A stretch of DNA of 64,000 bases from Nocardioidaceae bacterium (GCA_018672315.1 CP076053.1:3211827-3275826); one strand, 5' to 3'; counted from the stretch's first letter, positions 33,513-42,832 are shown. A program made the numbers and translations. Notes: generated by a model not told the origin, from the sequence alone.

Positions 33513-34172
33513 ATGCCAGGGCTGTGCGATCTCGTCCTTCCCTGCAAGGACGAGGGTCCCGCCCTGCGCGGCCTCCTGCCGCGGGTCCCGGAGGTCTTCG
33601 ACGTCATCGTGGTGGACAACGGCTCGGTGGACGACACCGCGAGCGTGGCCCTGGCCCACGGCGCCACGGTCGTGACCGAGCAGGTGTCCGGGTACGGCGC
33701 CGCCGTGCACGCAGGAGTGGAGGCCGCCGGGGCGGACTACCTCGCCGTCATGGACGGCGACGGGTCCTTCGACCCCGACGAGCTCCTCCCGATGCTCGAC
33801 GACGTCGTCTCGGGGCGCGCCGACATGGCCGTAGGGCGCCGCCGACCGGTCGGGCGCGGCGTCTGGCCGTGGCACGCCCGCGCGGGCAACCGCCTGGTCG
33901 TCGCCATCCTGCGCCGCCGCAGCGGGTTCGCGGCCCACGACATCGCCCCGATGCGCGTGTGCCGCACCCAGGCACTCCTCGACCTCGGGGTCGAGGACCG
34001 GCGCTTCGGCTACCCCTTGGAGCTGCTCTCCCGCGCCCAGGACGCGGGCTGGCGCCTGGTCGAGCACGACGTCACCTACCACCCGCGGGCGGCCGGCACC
34101 CGGTCGAAGGTCTCCGGCTCGGTGCGTGGCACCGTCCGGGTCGCACGCGACTTCGCGAGGGTCCTGACGTGA
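33513..34172 (+). CDS. Family 2 glycosyltransferase (polyprenyl-phosphate glycosyltransferase-like)
   Basis: 219 residues. GT-A fold: nucleotide-sugar start LVLPCKDEGPALRGLL (about 6-21), VVDNGSVDDTASVA, and the DxD-like MDGDGSFDP (about 80-88). No membrane helices, like small DPM1-type enzymes. Start at ATG 33513, which follows TACGGT by six bases. First gene of a seven-gene chain joined by 4-bp overlaps. Confidence 0.85.
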   Translation: MPGLCDLVLPCKDEGPALRGLLPRVPEVFDVIVVDNGSVDDTASVALAHGATVVTEQVSGYGAAVHAGVEAAGADYLAVMDGDGSFDPDELLPMLDDVVSGRADMAVGRRRPVGRGVWPWHARAGNRLVVAILRRRSGFAAHDIAPMRVCRTQALLDLGVEDRRFGYPLELLSRAQDAGWRLVEHDVTYHPRAAGTRSKVSGSVRGTVRVARDFARVLT

Positions 34173-34894
34173 CCGAGTACCTCGTCATGGCCAAGGCGCC
34201 CGTGCCCGGCCGGGTCAAGACACGTCTCGGCGCGGACATCGGCGCGGAGGCGGCGGCCGACCTCGCCGCCCTCAGCCTGCTCGACGCGTTGGAGGCGGGA
34301 GCCGGCGCCTTCGGACCGCAGCACTGCCATCTCGCCCTCGAAGGCGACCTGCTGGAAGCCGTACGCTCCCGCGAGCTGCGCGAGGCGCTCCTGGACTGGA
34401 CCGTGCGACCCCAGGTCGACGGCCAGCTGGGCGTACGCATCGCCGCGGCCCACCGCGACCTGGCCGAGGCCGGCGTCCGCGGCCCCGTGCTGCAGGTCGG
34501 CATGGACACCCCCCAGGTCGACGTCGACCGTCTGCACGAGCTCGCCCTCGCGCTGCTCGACCCTGCGGGGCCGGACGCTCTGCTCGGCGAGGCCACCGAC
34601 GGCGGCTGGTGGGTGCTCGGCACGCGCGATCCCCGGGTGGCCGACGCGGTCGCGACGGTTCCCATGAGCACCCCCACGACGTACGCGGACACGCTCGCCG
34701 CGCTGGTCGGCAGCGGCGTCATCGTCGGGCCCTGCCGTGTGCTCACCGACGTCGACCACGTCGGCGACGCCGCCCGCGTCGCCGCGCAGGCACCCCACTC
34801 ACGCTTCGGGCGCGCCTGGACGGCCCTCGCGGCGACGACGACCCGCGGCGACGCGGCCGCCGAGCTCCACCCGCCCGCGGAGGAGGCCCCGTGA
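34169..34894 (+). CDS. DUF2064 / TIGR04282 family glycosyltransferase-like protein
   Basis: 241 residues. The N-terminal MAKAPVPGRVKTRLG block (about 7-21), GMDTPQV (about 112-118) and ATDGGWWVLG (about 140-150) are diagnostic of DUF2064, a GT-A/nucleotidyltransferase-like fold related to CofC. Members occur in arsenosugar-related and other cryptic clusters. The reaction is unknown; a sugar-phosphate nucleotidyl or glycosyl transfer is likely. GTG start overlapping the GT2 stop. Confidence 0.87.
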   Translation: MTEYLVMAKAPVPGRVKTRLGADIGAEAAADLAALSLLDALEAGAGAFGPQHCHLALEGDLLEAVRSRELREALLDWTVRPQVDGQLGVRIAAAHRDLAEAGVRGPVLQVGMDTPQVDVDRLHELALALLDPAGPDALLGEATDGGWWVLGTRDPRVADAVATVPMSTPTTYADTLAALVGSGVIVGPCRVLTDVDHVGDAARVAAQAPHSRFGRAWTALAATTTRGDAAAELHPPAEEAP

Positions 34895-35619
34895 CGAGTC
34901 TCCAGGGGAGTACGCCGACCCCGGCGCGCCGCCGGCGCCGCTCCGCCGACCAGCTGCCCGACGACACCCGTACGGTCGAGTTCCACGAGGTCTTCGCCGC
35001 GGCGCTGGCGGGCGCCACCTGCAGCGTCATCGGCGACGCGGTGGGTGAGCAGCAGCTGCCCATGGCCCGGTGGGCCGGCGAGGCCGACGACTCCGACGAC
35101 ACGCTGCTGGCGCTCTGCGAGGGGCCGACGCTCGACGTCGGATGCGGTCCGGGGCGCATGGCCTCGCGGCTGGCCGAGCTCGGGCACGTCGTGCTCGGTG
35201 TCGACATCGTCGCCGCCGCGGTGCGCCGCACGCGCGACCGTGGCGTGTCCGCGATCCAGCGCGACCTCTTCGAGCGCCTCCCGGGCGAGGGTCGCTGGCA
35301 GACGGCGCTGCTGGCGGACGGCAACATCGGAATCGGCGGCGACCCCGTGACGTTGCTGGCACGCATGGTCGAGCTCGTCACCCCCGGCGGCCATGTGATC
35401 GTCGAGGCGGCCCCTCCGGGTGGCGGTCTCCAGGTGCACGAGGTGCGGCTCCAGGCCGGGCAGCTGCAGAGTTCGCCGTTCCCGTGGGCAGTCCTCGCGG
35501 TCGACCACGTCGAACACCTGGTGAGGGATCTCCCGCTCGAGCTGACGGAGATCCACCGGATCGGCCGCGGTGAGAACTCGCGCTGGGTGGCCGCCCTGAC
35601 CAGGGAGGACGAGCAGTGA
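34891..35619 (+). CDS. Class I SAM-dependent methyltransferase
   Basis: 242 residues. After a basic N-terminus the fold shows TLDVGCGPGRMASRLAELG (motif I, about 83-101), VLGVDIVAAAV (acidic residue after strand 2), and LLADGNIGIGGD in place of motif III. Substrate unknown. GTG start overlapping the DUF2064 stop (GTGA), with AGGAGG seven bases upstream. Confidence 0.85.
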   Translation: MTSLQGSTPTPARRRRRSADQLPDDTRTVEFHEVFAAALAGATCSVIGDAVGEQQLPMARWAGEADDSDDTLLALCEGPTLDVGCGPGRMASRLAELGHVVLGVDIVAAAVRRTRDRGVSAIQRDLFERLPGEGRWQTALLADGNIGIGGDPVTLLARMVELVTPGGHVIVEAAPPGGGLQVHEVRLQAGQLQSSPFPWAVLAVDHVEHLVRDLPLELTEIHRIGRGENSRWVAALTREDEQ

Positions 35620-36800
35620 GCCAGATCGCCACACGCATCGACGAACGGGTCCCCACGCCCGAGTCCTTCACCTCCGACGTCCACAGTCCCGCTGTGACCG
35701 CGCGGGTCGGGTCCTGGCTCGGCATCGCCTTCACGATCTGCTTCGTCACCGGACTCGTGAGCCACTGGGCGTACGCGCCGAACCCCTGGATCCCCTTCCC
35801 GACCGCCCCGTCCTGGGGCTACCGCCTGAATCAGGGGCTGCACATCGCGTCCGGCTTCGTCAGCGTGCCGCTTCTCCTGGTCAAGCTCGGTGTCGTCTAT
35901 CCCAAGCTGTTCCGCAGGCCCCCGCCGCTGCGCCGGGTCAAGGCCCTGGCCCTCGAGGTGGCCGAACGCCTCTCCATCGCCGTCCTGGTCGCCGCCGCGG
36001 TCTTCCAGGTCGCCATCGGCGTCCTCAACCAGGCCCAGCAGTACGTCTTCCCGTTCCCCTTCCGGTCCGTGCACTACGCGATGTCCTGGGTGCTCATCGG
36101 GGCACTCGTCGTGCACATCGCGGTGAAGCTTCCGACCATCAGCGCCGCACTCGGGTCACGACTGGAGTCCCGCGACCTCGATCCGGACCACCTGGAGTCC
36201 GGTTCCGGACTGTCGCGGAGAGGACTGCTGACCGTCACGGGCATCGCCGGCCTGGGCGCCCTGCTGACCACCGTCGGGCAGTCGCTGCCGGGCTTCAGGC
36301 AGGTCTCGGTGCTCGCCACGCGGTCCGGCACCGGCCCCCAGGGCGTGCCGATCAACGTCACCGCCGACCAGGCCCGCGTCATCGACGCGGCGCAGGACCC
36401 GTCGTACGCCCTGGAGATCGTCGTCGGAGACCGCACCGAGACCTTCACGCGGCAGCAGCTCCTGGACATGCCGCAGGTCACCGAGACCCTGCCGATCGCC
36501 TGCGTCGAGGGGTGGTCGGCCGACGGCACCTGGACCGGCCCCCGCGTGGCCGCGCTGCTGGACGCGGTCGACGCCCCCCGCGACGCCGACCTGCGCATCA
36601 TCTCCCTGCAGGAGCGGGGCGCGTTCTCCCAGACCGTCATGCCGGCGAACTTCGCCCGCCACCCGAGCACGCTGCTCGCCCTGAAGCTCTACGGCGATGA
36701 CCTCGTGCTCGACCACGGCTACCCCGCCCGTGTCATCGCGCCCAACAGGCCTGGCGTGATGCAGACGAAATGGGTCACCCGCATCGAGGTGATGACGTGA
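35616..36800 (+). CDS. Membrane molybdopterin oxidoreductase with four-helix b-type cytochrome-like domain
   Basis: 394 residues in two parts. Residues 30-172 form four membrane helices with His50, His76, His153 and His167 near their ends, which could bind heme b. Then SRRGLLTVTG (RR at 201-202) precedes a fifth hydrophobic segment, a Tat-like signal inside the protein. Residues 235-394 are a sulfite-oxidase-family domain with the molybdenum-binding Cys296 in IACVEGWSADGTW. Dual Sec/Tat assembly of such proteins is known in Actinobacteria. It resembles a fused version of an MsrPQ-like couple; substrate unknown. GTG start overlapping the methyltransferase. Confidence 0.85.
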   Translation: MSQIATRIDERVPTPESFTSDVHSPAVTARVGSWLGIAFTICFVTGLVSHWAYAPNPWIPFPTAPSWGYRLNQGLHIASGFVSVPLLLVKLGVVYPKLFRRPPPLRRVKALALEVAERLSIAVLVAAAVFQVAIGVLNQAQQYVFPFPFRSVHYAMSWVLIGALVVHIAVKLPTISAALGSRLESRDLDPDHLESGSGLSRRGLLTVTGIAGLGALLTTVGQSLPGFRQVSVLATRSGTGPQGVPINVTADQARVIDAAQDPSYALEIVVGDRTETFTRQQLLDMPQVTETLPIACVEGWSADGTWTGPRVAALLDAVDAPRDADLRIISLQERGAFSQTVMPANFARHPSTLLALKLYGDDLVLDHGYPARVIAPNRPGVMQTKWVTRIEVMT

Positions 36801-37228
36801 GCGCCGGGTTGGCCGTCCGCGGCGCCATCGGCACGATCGGCGTCCTGGTGGGGGTCTACGGCGCCGCCCTGATGCTGCAGCTCGCCGGCTCCACCCTCGT
36901 CGGCGTGGCGAAGTGGCTCGTGGCGGGAGTGATCCTGCACGACTTCGTGCTCGCGCCCCTGACCGTCGGCGCGTGGTGGCTCGCGCGCCGGTACCTGCCG
37001 GCGGTCGTCTCCGGCCCGCTCGCCGGCGGTGTGGTGGTGCTCGGATCGATCACGATCATGGCGATCCCGGTGCTCGTCCAGTGGCGCGTCGTGCCGTCCA
37101 ACCCGTCGCTCCTCGACCGGGACTACTCCATGGGTCTCCTCATCGTCGCCGGCATCGTGGCCACGGGTGTCGTGGCCTGGGCCGCCGAGCTGTTCGTCCG
37201 CCGTCTGGGCAGCGGCACCGAGGAGTGA
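36797..37228 (+). CDS. Small polytopic membrane protein of unknown function
   Basis: 143 residues, about four hydrophobic helices (AIGTIGVLVGVYGAALML, WLVAGVILHDFVLAPLTV, VVVLGSITIMAIPVLVQW, LLIVAGIVATGVVAWAAEL). It sits between the molybdoenzyme and hemY with 4-bp overlaps on both sides, so it may be a partner of the molybdoenzyme. No family recognised. Confidence 0.7.
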   Translation: MSAGLAVRGAIGTIGVLVGVYGAALMLQLAGSTLVGVAKWLVAGVILHDFVLAPLTVGAWWLARRYLPAVVSGPLAGGVVVLGSITIMAIPVLVQWRVVPSNPSLLDRDYSMGLLIVAGIVATGVVAWAAELFVRRLGSGTEE

Positions 37229-38712
37229 CCGACCCCGGACCGGCCTGGCAACCGGCCGTGCGACCGGGCCCGCGACCGGTCGTGGCGGTGGTCGGAGGCG
37301 GCATCGCGGGCCTGTCCGCGGCTCGGCGGCTGCTGCTGGGACGGCCGGACCTGGACGTCGTGGTCCTCGATGCGGCCGACCGGGTCGGCGGCAAGCTCCG
37401 CCTCGCCGAGGTCGGCGGCGTCGAGGTCGACGTGGGCGCCGAGTCCTTGCTCTTCCGCCGACCCGAGGCGGTCGACCTCGCCCGTGAGGTCGGGCTCGGC
37501 GACGACCTCGAGCACCCGGCGACCTACGCCGCCCGCGTGTGGAGCCGCGGCGCCCGGCGCCCGCTGCCACGGTCGGTCATGGGTGTGCCCGGCGACCAGG
37601 CCTCGCTCGAGGAGTCCGGGCTGCTCTCCGCCGAGGGACTGCGCCGTGCCCTCGCCGAACCCGACCTGCCGGAGACCGACGTGGAGCGGCTGATCGCGGC
37701 GGGGGAGGACGTGGGCGTCGGCGAGCTCGTCGCCGCCCGCTTCGGCGACGAGGTGGTCGACCGGCTCCTCGAACCCCTCCTCGGCGGCGTGTACGCCGGT
37801 GAGGCCCGACGTCTCTCGCTGCGCGCCTGCACCCCTCAGGTGCTCGCCCTGACCGACCAGGGGACGTCGCTCACCGCGGCCGCTGCCTCGGTCCTCGCGG
37901 CGCCCGCGAGCCAGGTGCCGGTCTTCGCCGGGCTCCGCGGTGGCGTCGGCCGTCTCCCCGCCGCGCTCGCGGCGGACCTGCAGCGACGCGGCGCCACCGT
38001 GCGCACCGGGGTCACCGTGCGCGAGGTGACGCGGACGCCCAGCGGCTTCCGCCTCACCACGGGCCCCGCGCCCGCGCCGGAGCACCTCGACGTCGACGCC
38101 GTCGTCCTGGCGACGCCCGCGACACCGTCGAGCCGCCTGCTCGCGCACCTGCTGCCGTCCGCCGCGGGTGCCCTCGGCGGCATCGCGTACGCCTCCAGTG
38201 CCGTCGTGACCTTCGCGCTCGAGGCCGGCAGCGACGGCGCGGACGTGCCGCTCGAGGGCTCGGGTTTCCTCGTTCCTCCGGTGGAGGGTCGTCTCGTCAA
38301 GGCCGCGACCTTCTCCCGACGCAAGTGGTCCTGGGTGCACGAGGCCGGGGCCACCGCCGACCGGCCGGTCGCCCTGATCCGGGTCTCGGTGGGCAGGGTG
38401 GGGGAGGAGCATCACCTGCAGGTCGACGACGAGCAGCTCGTACGCCGCTGTCTCGTCGACCTCACCGCAGCTCTGGGCGCACCGCTGCCCGCTGTCGTCG
38501 ACGCCCGCGTGACCCGGTGGGGCGGCGGCCTCCCGCAGTACGCGCCGGGTCACCTCGACCTGGTCGCCTCCGTCCGCGACCAGGTCGCGGGCGTGGCGGG
38601 ACTGGCCGTGTGCGGCGCGGCGTACGACGGCGTGGGGGTGCCCGCCTGCATCGCCTCCGGCACGAGGGCCGCCGAGGCTCTCCTTGCCGACGCGGCACAA
38701 TGGGCGACATGA
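37225..38712 (+). CDS. hemY: Coproporphyrinogen III oxidase (HemY / CgoX type)
   Basis: 495 residues. The FAD-binding N-terminus has [16 protein letters not shown] (about 22-37) and the GG-motif ADRVGGKL; the C-terminal FAD block is [18 protein letters not shown] (in part 470-487). In Actinobacteria this enzyme oxidises coproporphyrinogen III to coproporphyrin III in the coproheme pathway. GTG start overlapping the membrane protein; the stop overlaps hemQ. Confidence 0.93.
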   Translation: MTDPGPAWQPAVRPGPRPVVAVVGGGIAGLSAARRLLLGRPDLDVVVLDAADRVGGKLRLAEVGGVEVDVGAESLLFRRPEAVDLAREVGLGDDLEHPATYAARVWSRGARRPLPRSVMGVPGDQASLEESGLLSAEGLRRALAEPDLPETDVERLIAAGEDVGVGELVAARFGDEVVDRLLEPLLGGVYAGEARRLSLRACTPQVLALTDQGTSLTAAAASVLAAPASQVPVFAGLRGGVGRLPAALAADLQRRGATVRTGVTVREVTRTPSGFRLTTGPAPAPEHLDVDAVVLATPATPSSRLLAHLLPSAAGALGGIAYASSAVVTFALEAGSDGADVPLEGSGFLVPPVEGRLVKAATFSRRKWSWVHEAGATADRPVALIRVSVGRVGEEHHLQVDDEQLVRRCLVDLTAALGAPLPAVVDARVTRWGGGLPQYAPGHLDLVASVRDQVAGVAGLAVCGAAYDGVGVPACIASGTRAAEALLADAAQWAT

Positions 38713-39473
38713 GCGAGACCCCCGCCCCGACCTCGTCCGAGACCGCCGCGAGGCCGAGCGGCAAGCGGCCCGGACAGGGCAAGGCGGCCAAGGAGCTCAA
38801 CGAGGTCATCCGCTACACCACCTGGTCGGTGTTCCGCCTCGCCGACCTCTACGGCGACGCCGCGCCCGACCTGCGCGAGGCCGAGGCTGCCGAGGTCACC
38901 GAGCTGGTCGAGAAGCTCGCGACCGAGGACGTCACCGTGCGCGGTGTCTACGACGTCGCCGGCCTGCGCGCGGACGCCGACGTCATGGTCTGGTGGCACT
39001 CCGGCTCCTCGGACGCGTTGCAGGAGGCCTACCACGCGCTGCGTCGCACCGCCTTCGGGCGGCGCCTGGAGCCGGTGTGGTCACAGATGGCGCTGCACCG
39101 CCCGGCGGAGTTCAACAAGTCGCACATCCCCGCCTTCCTCGCCGACGAGGAACCGCGCGCCTACGTCTGCGTCTACCCCTTCGTCCGCTCCTACGAGTGG
39201 TACCTGCTGCCCGACGCCGAGCGCCGGGAGATGCTCAAGGAGCACGGCATGCAGGCGCGGCCGTACCCGGACGTGCGGGCCAACACCGTGGCGTCCTTCG
39301 GGCTCGGCGACTACGAGTGGATGCTGGCCTTCGAGGCCGACGAGCTGCACCGCATCGTCGACCTGATGCGCGACCTGCGAGCCTCCTCCGCCCGTCGACA
39401 CGTGCGCGAGGAGATCCCCTTCTACACGGGCCGACGCATCGAGGTCGGTCCGCTGCTCGCGCAGCTGCCCTGA
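38709..39473 (+). CDS. hemQ: Coproheme decarboxylase (chlorite dismutase family)
   Basis: 254 residues. The disordered N-terminus carries basic residues, then the Cld fold with [45 protein letters not shown] (catalytic Tyr) and MLKEHG; His near [14 protein letters not shown]. It converts coproheme to heme b with H2O2, the last step of the route started by HemE/HemY. ATG overlapping the hemY stop (ATGA). Confidence 0.95.
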   Translation: MSETPAPTSSETAARPSGKRPGQGKAAKELNEVIRYTTWSVFRLADLYGDAAPDLREAEAAEVTELVEKLATEDVTVRGVYDVAGLRADADVMVWWHSGSSDALQEAYHALRRTAFGRRLEPVWSQMALHRPAEFNKSHIPAFLADEEPRAYVCVYPFVRSYEWYLLPDAERREMLKEHGMQARPYPDVRANTVASFGLGDYEWMLAFEADELHRIVDLMRDLRASSARRHVREEIPFYTGRRIEVGPLLAQLP

Positions 39474-39498
39474 CGCCCGCGGGGCCTCGGAGAGCAGA

Positions 39499-39924
39499 TC
39501 AACCCTCCACGAACGCCTCGTGGGGCTCGAGGGTCAACGAGATGGAGTTGATGCACCACCGCTGGTCGGTCGGGGTGTCGTACCCCTCGCCCTCGAAGAC
39601 GTGGCCGAGGTGCGATCCGCAGGTCGCGCACAGCACCTCCGTACGCGTCCTCGCGCCGCCCAACGAGGAGTCCTCGCGCAGCTCCACGGCGTCCCCGGCG
39701 AGCGGGGTGAAGAACGACGGCCAGCCGCAGTGCGCGTCGAACTTCGCGGCCGAGGAGAACAGCTCCGCCGCGCACGCACGGCACCGGTAGACACCGCGCG
39801 TACGCGTCTCGACGTACTCGCCGACGAACGGCCGCTCGGTGCCGCCCTGCCGCAGCACGGCGTGCTCCTCGGCCGTCAGCTCGGCCCTCCATTGCGAATC
39901 GGATTTCCGGACGTCATAGGGCAC
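39499..39924 (-). CDS. msrB: Peptide-methionine (R)-S-oxide reductase
   Basis: 141 residues. Two CxxC pairs bind zinc (YRCRACAAEL and VLCATCGSHLGHV), and the catalytic Cys is in RWCINSISL. It reduces methionine-R-sulfoxide with thioredoxin in the cytoplasm. GTG start six bases after TAGCGT, so leaderless. Convergent with hemQ; next to a molybdoenzyme that may itself reduce sulfoxides. Confidence 0.95.
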   Translation of the reverse strand: MPYDVRKSDSQWRAELTAEEHAVLRQGGTERPFVGEYVETRTRGVYRCRACAAELFSSAAKFDAHCGWPSFFTPLAGDAVELREDSSLGGARTRTEVLCATCGSHLGHVFEGEGYDTPTDQRWCINSISLTLEPHEAFVEG

Positions 39925-39930
39925 GTTTCG

Positions 39931-39936
39931 ACGCTA
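39931..39936 (-). promoter_or_regulatory. -10 element (TAGCGT) of msrB
   Basis: Minus-strand TAGCGT six bases before GTG 39924. Confidence 0.5.
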
Positions 39937-39966
39937 CTGTGCGACGGAAGTCACTCAGGACGTCAG

Positions 39967-39978
39967 GCAAACGCTTGA
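39967..39978. promoter_or_regulatory. LacI-type-like imperfect palindrome upstream of the desaturase operon
   Basis: GCAAACGCTTGA, with central CG, resembles LacI/GalR operators and the element GCAAGCGCTTGC at 43923. It lies in the msrB/desaturase divergent gap. No matching regulator is in the window. Confidence 0.35.
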
Positions 39979-40043
39979 CGCATTCTGTGGACGCATGTTC
40001 ACTGAAGTCACGGACAGCCAGTCGCTAAGGAGCAGCCACGCGC

Positions 40044-41117
40044 ATGTCGACCAACGTCTCGTGGGAGAAGGTGCGCCGTCTCGGCCGCCAGCTCACCACC
40101 CCGCTGCTACCCGACGACTACCTGACCCTCATCAACCCGCTGTGGTCCTCGCGCGAGCTCCGCGGCCGCATCGAGAAGGTCGTCCCCGAGACCGACGACG
40201 CGGCGACCGTCGTGATCCGCCCGGGCTGGGGCTGGCGCTACGACCACGAGGCCGGCCAGTACGTCGGCATCGGGCTCGACGTCGACGGCAAGATCCACTG
40301 GCGCTCGTACTCGCTGTCCTCGGCTCCTCGACGCTCCGGCGGCACCATCACGATCACGGTGCGCGCCATGCCCGAAGGCTTCCTCTCCGACCACCTCGTC
40401 AACGGTGTGGAGCCGGGCACGATCGTGCGGCTCGCCACGCCCAAGGGCGACTTCGTGCTGCCGAGCCCGCCTCCGGAGAAGGTGCTGTTCCTGGTCGCCG
40501 GCTCGGGTGTCACCCCGGTGATGTCCATGCTGCGCACCCTCGACCGTCGCCGAGTGATGCCTGATGTCATGGTCATCTACTCCTCGCCGACGAAGGACCG
40601 CATGATCTTCCGCGAGGAGCTCGAGGCGATGCAGGACAAGCACCCGGGCTTCACGCTGCACGAGCAGTTCACCGACGACATGGGCATGCTCGGCATGGAG
40701 GACATCGAGGGCATCTGCCCTGACTACCTCGAGCGCGAGACCTGGGCCTGCGGTCCCGGTCCCATGCTCGACGCGGCCGAGGAGCACTGGGAGGAGCACG
40801 AGGTCGGCGACAGGCTGCACCTCGAGCGGTTCAGCCTCGACCTGGGCGGCGACGGTGCCGAGGGCGGCACGGTGACCTTCCAGAACTCGCAGAAGACGAT
40901 CGAGGCCGACGGTGCCACCACCATCCTGGAAGCCGGCGAGGAGAAGAACATCGGCATGCCGTACGGCTGCCGCATGGGCATCTGCCACACCTGCACACTG
41001 ACGCTCGTGGAGGGCCGCGTACGCGACCTGCGGAACGGTGAGGAGTTCACCGGTCCCAACGAGAAGATCCAGACCTGTGTCACTGCAGCAGCCGGTGACT
41101 GCACGATCGACATCTGA
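40044..41117 (+). CDS. Ferredoxin reductase with C-terminal 2Fe-2S domain (desaturase electron donor)
   Basis: 357 residues. FAD motif WRSYSLSSAPRR (about 91-102), NAD(P)H-binding region with AGSGVTPVMSML (about 152-163), and C-terminal plant-type 2Fe-2S ferredoxin with YGCRMGICHTCTL (about 312-324) and distal Cys in IQTCVTAAAGD. Matches the layout of M. tuberculosis Rv3230c, the reductase for DesA3. AAGGAG precedes the ATG at a long distance. Confidence 0.92.
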   Translation: MSTNVSWEKVRRLGRQLTTPLLPDDYLTLINPLWSSRELRGRIEKVVPETDDAATVVIRPGWGWRYDHEAGQYVGIGLDVDGKIHWRSYSLSSAPRRSGGTITITVRAMPEGFLSDHLVNGVEPGTIVRLATPKGDFVLPSPPPEKVLFLVAGSGVTPVMSMLRTLDRRRVMPDVMVIYSSPTKDRMIFREELEAMQDKHPGFTLHEQFTDDMGMLGMEDIEGICPDYLERETWACGPGPMLDAAEEHWEEHEVGDRLHLERFSLDLGGDGAEGGTVTFQNSQKTIEADGATTILEAGEEKNIGMPYGCRMGICHTCTLTLVEGRVRDLRNGEEFTGPNEKIQTCVTAAAGDCTIDI

Positions 41118-41207
41118 GACACCTGTACACAGAACGAGTGATCCGACCCCGCCGGGGAACAGGACCCACCACCGTCCCGCACATCCACACCACAGAAGGA
41201 GGCGCCC

Positions 41208-42416
41208 GTGGCCATCTCGGACGTCAAGGAGTACGCGCACCTCACTGAGGAGCAGGTTGAGGCCTTCGGGGCCGAGATGGACCAGATCCGCGAGGACATC
41301 GAGAACTCGCGCAACGCCGACGACGCGGCGTACATCCACAAGATGATCACCTTCCAGCGGCGCCTCGCGACCGCCGGCCGCATCACGCTGTTCGCCTCCG
41401 GCTTCAAGCCGGCCTGGGTCGCCGGCACCGCCATGCTCGGCACGGCCAAGATCCTGGAGAACATGGAGATCGGCCACAACGTCATGCACGGCCAGTGGGA
41501 CTGGATGAACGACCCCGAGATCCACTCCTCGACCTGGGAGTGGGACACCGCCCAGCCGGCCGAGCAGTGGAAGCACTCGCACAACTACGTGCACCACCAG
41601 TTCACCAACGTGCTCGGCTACGACAACGACATCGGCTACGGCATCCTCCGGATGGCGCGCGAGCAGAAGTGGAACGTCTTCAACCTCGGCCAGCCGGTCT
41701 ACAACACGCTCCTGGCCCTGCTGTTCCAGTGGGGCGTCGCGCTGCACGACCTCGACATCGAGGCGATCCGCAAGCTCGAGAAGGACCCCGAGGTCATGAA
41801 GAAGCAGCTTCTTCAGATCTGGAAGAAGGGTCGCCGTCAGTTCGTGAAGGACTACGTCGTGTACCCGGCGCTCTCGGGTCCGAACTGGAAGTCCACGATG
41901 ACGGCCAACGTCACGGCCAACCTGATGCGCAACGTGTGGGCGTACGCGATCATCTTCTGCGGACACTTCCCCGACGGGGCGCTGCACTTCACCGAGGACG
42001 AGGTCGAGGAGGAGACCCGCGCGGAGTGGTACCTGCGCCAGGCCCTCGGCTCGGCGAACTTCGAGGGTGGCGAGGTGCTGCACATCATGAGCGGCAACCT
42101 CGGCTACCAGATCGAGCACCACCTGTTCCCCGACCTGCCGTCGAACCGCTACGCCGAGATCGCCGAGCGCGTCCGGCCGCTCTTCGCCGAGTACGGCATC
42201 CCCTACACGACGGGACCGCTGCACAAGCAGTACGGCCAGACGCTCCGCACCATCATGAAGCTGTCGCTGCCGAACAAGTACACGAAGCCCGACCGCGTGT
42301 ACGCCTCGCCCGCCGAGTCGCCCGAGGTGCCGCGGGGTCGCAAGAAGCCCGAGGAGCTGCCCGGCAAGCGCTCGGAGCTCGGCGGCTGGAGCAACAACGG
42401 GAGGCAGACGGCCTGA
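41208..42416 (+). CDS. Acyl-CoA delta-9 fatty acid desaturase (DesA3-like)
   Basis: 402 residues. Three histidine boxes coordinate the di-iron centre: HNVMHGQWDW (HxxxH, about 88-97), HSHNYVHHQF (about 124-133), and QIEHHLFPDLPSNRY (about 303-317). It makes oleoyl/palmitoleoyl chains at the membrane using electrons from the preceding reductase. GTG start preceded by AAGGAGGCGCCC. Counterpart of Rv3229c. Confidence 0.93.
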   Translation: MAISDVKEYAHLTEEQVEAFGAEMDQIREDIENSRNADDAAYIHKMITFQRRLATAGRITLFASGFKPAWVAGTAMLGTAKILENMEIGHNVMHGQWDWMNDPEIHSSTWEWDTAQPAEQWKHSHNYVHHQFTNVLGYDNDIGYGILRMAREQKWNVFNLGQPVYNTLLALLFQWGVALHDLDIEAIRKLEKDPEVMKKQLLQIWKKGRRQFVKDYVVYPALSGPNWKSTMTANVTANLMRNVWAYAIIFCGHFPDGALHFTEDEVEEETRAEWYLRQALGSANFEGGEVLHIMSGNLGYQIEHHLFPDLPSNRYAEIAERVRPLFAEYGIPYTTGPLHKQYGQTLRTIMKLSLPNKYTKPDRVYASPAESPEVPRGRKKPEELPGKRSELGGWSNNGRQTA

Positions 42417-42829
42417 TGGCGCCGCTTCCCCAGCGACCCATGCACGAGGGTCTGCCGTTCGCCGTGGAGCTCACGGCGGACGGCAGCCCTCGGCTGCGTC
42501 GTGCTCGCGTCACGCAGTGCGCGCTCTCCCGCATCTGCGGGGTCTGCGCCGGCTCGCTCGGACGCCCCATCGCGTTCCTCGGTGACGGCGAGGCGGTGCG
42601 GTCCAACGTCTTCGTGCTTCCCCCGATGCACCTGGAGTGCGCCGAGCAGCTGGTCGCCGACCATGGCGACGCGTGGGAGATGCTCGGTCAGGACGGGCCC
42701 GTGCACCAGTGGGAGATCGTCACCACCGGCGGGTTCGAGCACCACCGCGCCGGCAAGGGGGACGCCGACAACCGCCCCCGGCTCAGCCCGAACGCGGTCA
42801 TCGGCCGGATGCCGGTGCTCCACCGCTAG
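42416..42829 (+). CDS. Small Cys-containing hypothetical protein
   Basis: 137 residues. RICGVCAGSLG (CxxC, about 40-50) and MHLECAEQL (about 72-80) could form a zinc site. The start overlaps the desaturase stop by one base (TGATG), so it is the third gene of the operon. No signal peptide. Function unknown. Confidence 0.72.
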   Translation: MAPLPQRPMHEGLPFAVELTADGSPRLRRARVTQCALSRICGVCAGSLGRPIAFLGDGEAVRSNVFVLPPMHLECAEQLVADHGDAWEMLGQDGPVHQWEIVTTGGFEHHRAGKGDADNRPRLSPNAVIGRMPVLHR

Positions 42830-42832
42830 CCT
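42827..42832 (+). promoter_or_regulatory. -10 element (TAGCCT) of the LigD-polymerase gene
   Basis: TAGCCT overlaps the previous stop codon and lies six bases before GTG 42839. Confidence 0.5.
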
